From the NCBI RefSeq assembly GCF_034262375.1, contig NZ_CP139558.1, positions 4,464,001-4,528,000 on the forward strand: a stretch of 64,000 bases of DNA, read 5' to 3'. Position numbers and translations under genes: made by a program. A model generated the notes under the pieces. That model was not told the origin of the DNA. It saw nothing but the letters and a program-made list of their open reading frames with translations, and searched no databases. Position 1 is the stretch's first letter. Each line of letters begins with the position of its first letter. Below are positions 62,848 through 64,000 of the stretch, one piece after another. The DNA comes from Mucilaginibacter sabulilitoris (GTDB lineage Bacteria > Bacteroidota > Bacteroidia > Sphingobacteriales > Sphingobacteriaceae).

Positions 62848-63032
62848 AAATTAATAAAGTTTGGTTTATGTTTGGTATTTATTAATTATTCGGGACAACC
62901 ATATCAATGATTATCACAGCTGCACTAAACAGCTTCGTTTTGTTATCATTTCAGGGCGGTTTTTTGTTAAATTCTTTCATTTTTGATCATTTTTTATTGT
63001 TTTATATCGTTTATGTTAGTTAAGATTACCTA

Positions 63033-63066
63033 TAATTTTTTTTGAATACGTATTCAAAAAAAATTA
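63033..63066. promoter_or_regulatory. 34-base perfect palindrome, LacI-type operator before the first PUL 2 susC
   Basis: The core TTTGAATACGTATTCAAA (63041-63058) extends symmetrically through T8/A8 tracts to a perfect 34-base palindrome centred on CG. It lies 20 bases after the stop of the LacI gene and 186 bases before the susC start. Its core recurs with one change at 56459-56476. It may double as a terminator for the LacI gene, but it has no loop. I could not find a consensus -7 element; a poor match overlaps the palindrome. Confidence 0.82.
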
Positions 63067-63086
63067 AATCAAAAAAAATGACTGGG

Positions 63087-64000
63087 TCATTTTTTAGCTT
63101 TTACAGATGTCCGGACAACGAGATGCCCTTTCATCATAATCACTTGCGGTGCCGAATCCTTATCATTAATCTCTTTGAGCATGAGTTCTACCGTGCTGTC
63201 AACCATCTCTTCCAGGGGCTGCTCCCATGTTGTAAGCGAATATGAAGGCCATTCGGACATACGTATATTATCAAAGCCTATCACGGATACATCCTCCGGA
63301 ATCTTTAACCCAATAACCCTTATGGCATCCATTACACCTAATGCAATAATATCATTACCGCAAAATATACAGTCAATATTTTTGTTTCTTGTTATTAGCT
63401 CCTGAGCGGCTTTAAAACCACTTTCATAGGTGTAATTACCCGGCTCAATTACCAGGTCGCTGATGTTCCTCTCATCAAGTACTTCCTTAAAGCCCTTTAA
63501 CCTGTCAATAGTAGTTGAAGTATCTGAAGGGCCTGAAATAAAGGCAAACGATTTATGCCCCATCTCTACCAGGTATGTTGCTATTTGCTTGGCTGCAAGA
63601 TAATTATCACAAAAAACAGCACTGCTTTCCAGCTTTTCTGTATAACGGTTAAACAGGATCACCACAATGCCGTTCCGGTTAAACTTTTGTGATGCCGATG
63701 ATGATAACAGTGCATCGGTAATGATAACGCCCTCTACATTGTACTCCAGCAGCTGGGTGATTTCCTTTTCCTGGATCTCCTCGTTTTCGGAGTTGATGAA
63801 TATCAAATGATACCCCAAAGCTGATAAGCGATTATGAAATATCTCCAAAACCGCCGAATAAAAAGGATTACGAATATTGCGCATCACAATACCAATCATC
63901 ATGGTTTTCCGGGTGATCAGGCTCCGGGCATGTGCATTAGGCTGGTACTCCAGCTTGGCAGCGGCATCCAGTATCTTTTTCCGTTTCTTTTCTGATACAT
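63087..64000 (-). CDS. LacI family transcriptional regulator (start lies beyond the window)
   Basis: The frame runs open to the window end, so the first 20-30 residues are missing. The part in the window starts VSEKKRKKILDAAAKLEYQP, followed by NAHARSLITRKT, which is the second half of the LacI helix-turn-helix plus hinge helix. The sensor follows: IGIVMRNIRNPFYSAVLEIF, EGVIITDALLSS, HKSFAFISGPSDTSTT, IDCIFCGNDIIALGVMDAI and VSVIGFDNIRMSEWPSYSLTT. These are standard sugar-sensing PBP1-fold blocks. An internal ATG at 63902 is not the start. It should bind the palindromes at 63033-63066 and 56459-56476 and respond to a sugar released from the glycan. Confidence 0.94.
   Translation of the reverse strand, partial: VSEKKRKKILDAAAKLEYQPNAHARSLITRKTMMIGIVMRNIRNPFYSAVLEIFHNRLSALGYHLIFINSENEEIQEKEITQLLEYNVEGVIITDALLSSSASQKFNRNGIVVILFNRYTEKLESSAVFCDNYLAAKQIATYLVEMGHKSFAFISGPSDTSTTIDRLKGFKEVLDERNISDLVIEPGNYTYESGFKAAQELITRNKNIDCIFCGNDIIALGVMDAIRVIGLKIPEDVSVIGFDNIRMSEWPSYSLTTWEQPLEEMVDSTVELMLKEINDKDSAPQVIMMKGHLVVRTSVKAKK

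Noticed and set aside
63033..63066. The long palindrome read only as the LacI gene terminator.
   Set aside because: It has no loop and its core recurs before another susC over a promoter, so an operator role explains more; a double role is not excluded.
1..64000. CRISPR arrays, tRNA or rRNA genes, insertion sequences, phage or secretion-system genes.
   Set aside because: No regularly spaced repeats, no cloverleaf-like stretch in the gaps and no transposase or integrase motif were seen; gaps are short and explained by promoters and hairpins.

Overview
The window is chromosomal DNA of a Bacteroidota bacterium, most likely a soil or plant-associated Sphingobacteriaceae member of the Mucilaginibacter/Pedobacter type. 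Three SusC/SusD pairs, lipoprotein and TonB-dependent sugar uptake, a GntR regulator with a periplasmic-binding-protein-like sensor, a LacI regulator and promoters of the Bacteroidota form (TTTG, 19 bases, TAnnTTTR) support this. No rRNA, tRNA, CRISPR array, insertion sequence or prophage was seen.

Left part (1-16.1 kb, housekeeping). A DUF2147 protein cut by the window edge is followed on the + strand by a five-gene fatty-acid beta-oxidation operon: FadN-like 3-hydroxyacyl-CoA dehydrogenase/enoyl-CoA hydratase, thiolase, acyl-CoA ligase, an ECI1-like enoyl-CoA isomerase and a DECR1-like 2,4-dienoyl-CoA reductase. The last two are the auxiliary enzymes for unsaturated fatty acids. Convergent to it on the - strand lie a stand-alone threonine synthase, a secreted M28 peptidase, a multi-spanning membrane protein with a patatin-like domain, and a large MscS-type channel.

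PUL 1 (16.3-27.6 kb, all - strand). A SusC/SusD pair, a GntR-type regulator, a sodium:solute symporter and two secreted (alpha/alpha)6-barrel proteins. Two promoters in this locus, before susC and before the first glycosidase-like gene, carry the same 19-base tandem site just downstream of a -33/-7 promoter, so they form one regulon that probably answers to the local GntR protein.

Middle (27.8-32.7 kb). A membrane-anchored SDR, an operon of a DFR-like reductase and an AraC regulator with a direct repeat in its promoter region, and a GMC oxidoreductase ending at a 42-base perfect palindrome.

PUL 2 (32.9-64 kb, all - strand). A LacI regulator (cut by the window end), then SusC/SusD and a DUF2961 (GH172) gene, then a second promoter driving SusC, SusD, symporter, GATase-like protein, ceramidase-like hydrolase, toroid protein, two tandem GH172 genes, a GH43 lipoprotein, a histidinol-dehydrogenase-like enzyme, a second five-bladed propeller glycosidase, a 757-residue GH172, a sialate-O-acetylesterase-like esterase and a GH116 enzyme. 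Matching palindromes lie before both susC genes, and at one of them the palindrome overlaps the -7 element. The four GH172 paralogues suggest a glycan rich in alpha-linked furanosides (D-arabinofuranose or D-fructofuranose types are known for this family). Three proteins without signal peptides (HisD-like, ceramidase-like, GATase-like), with no sugar kinase or isomerase nearby, hint at an unusual cytoplasmic route for the imported product. This is the most promising uncharacterised system in the window.
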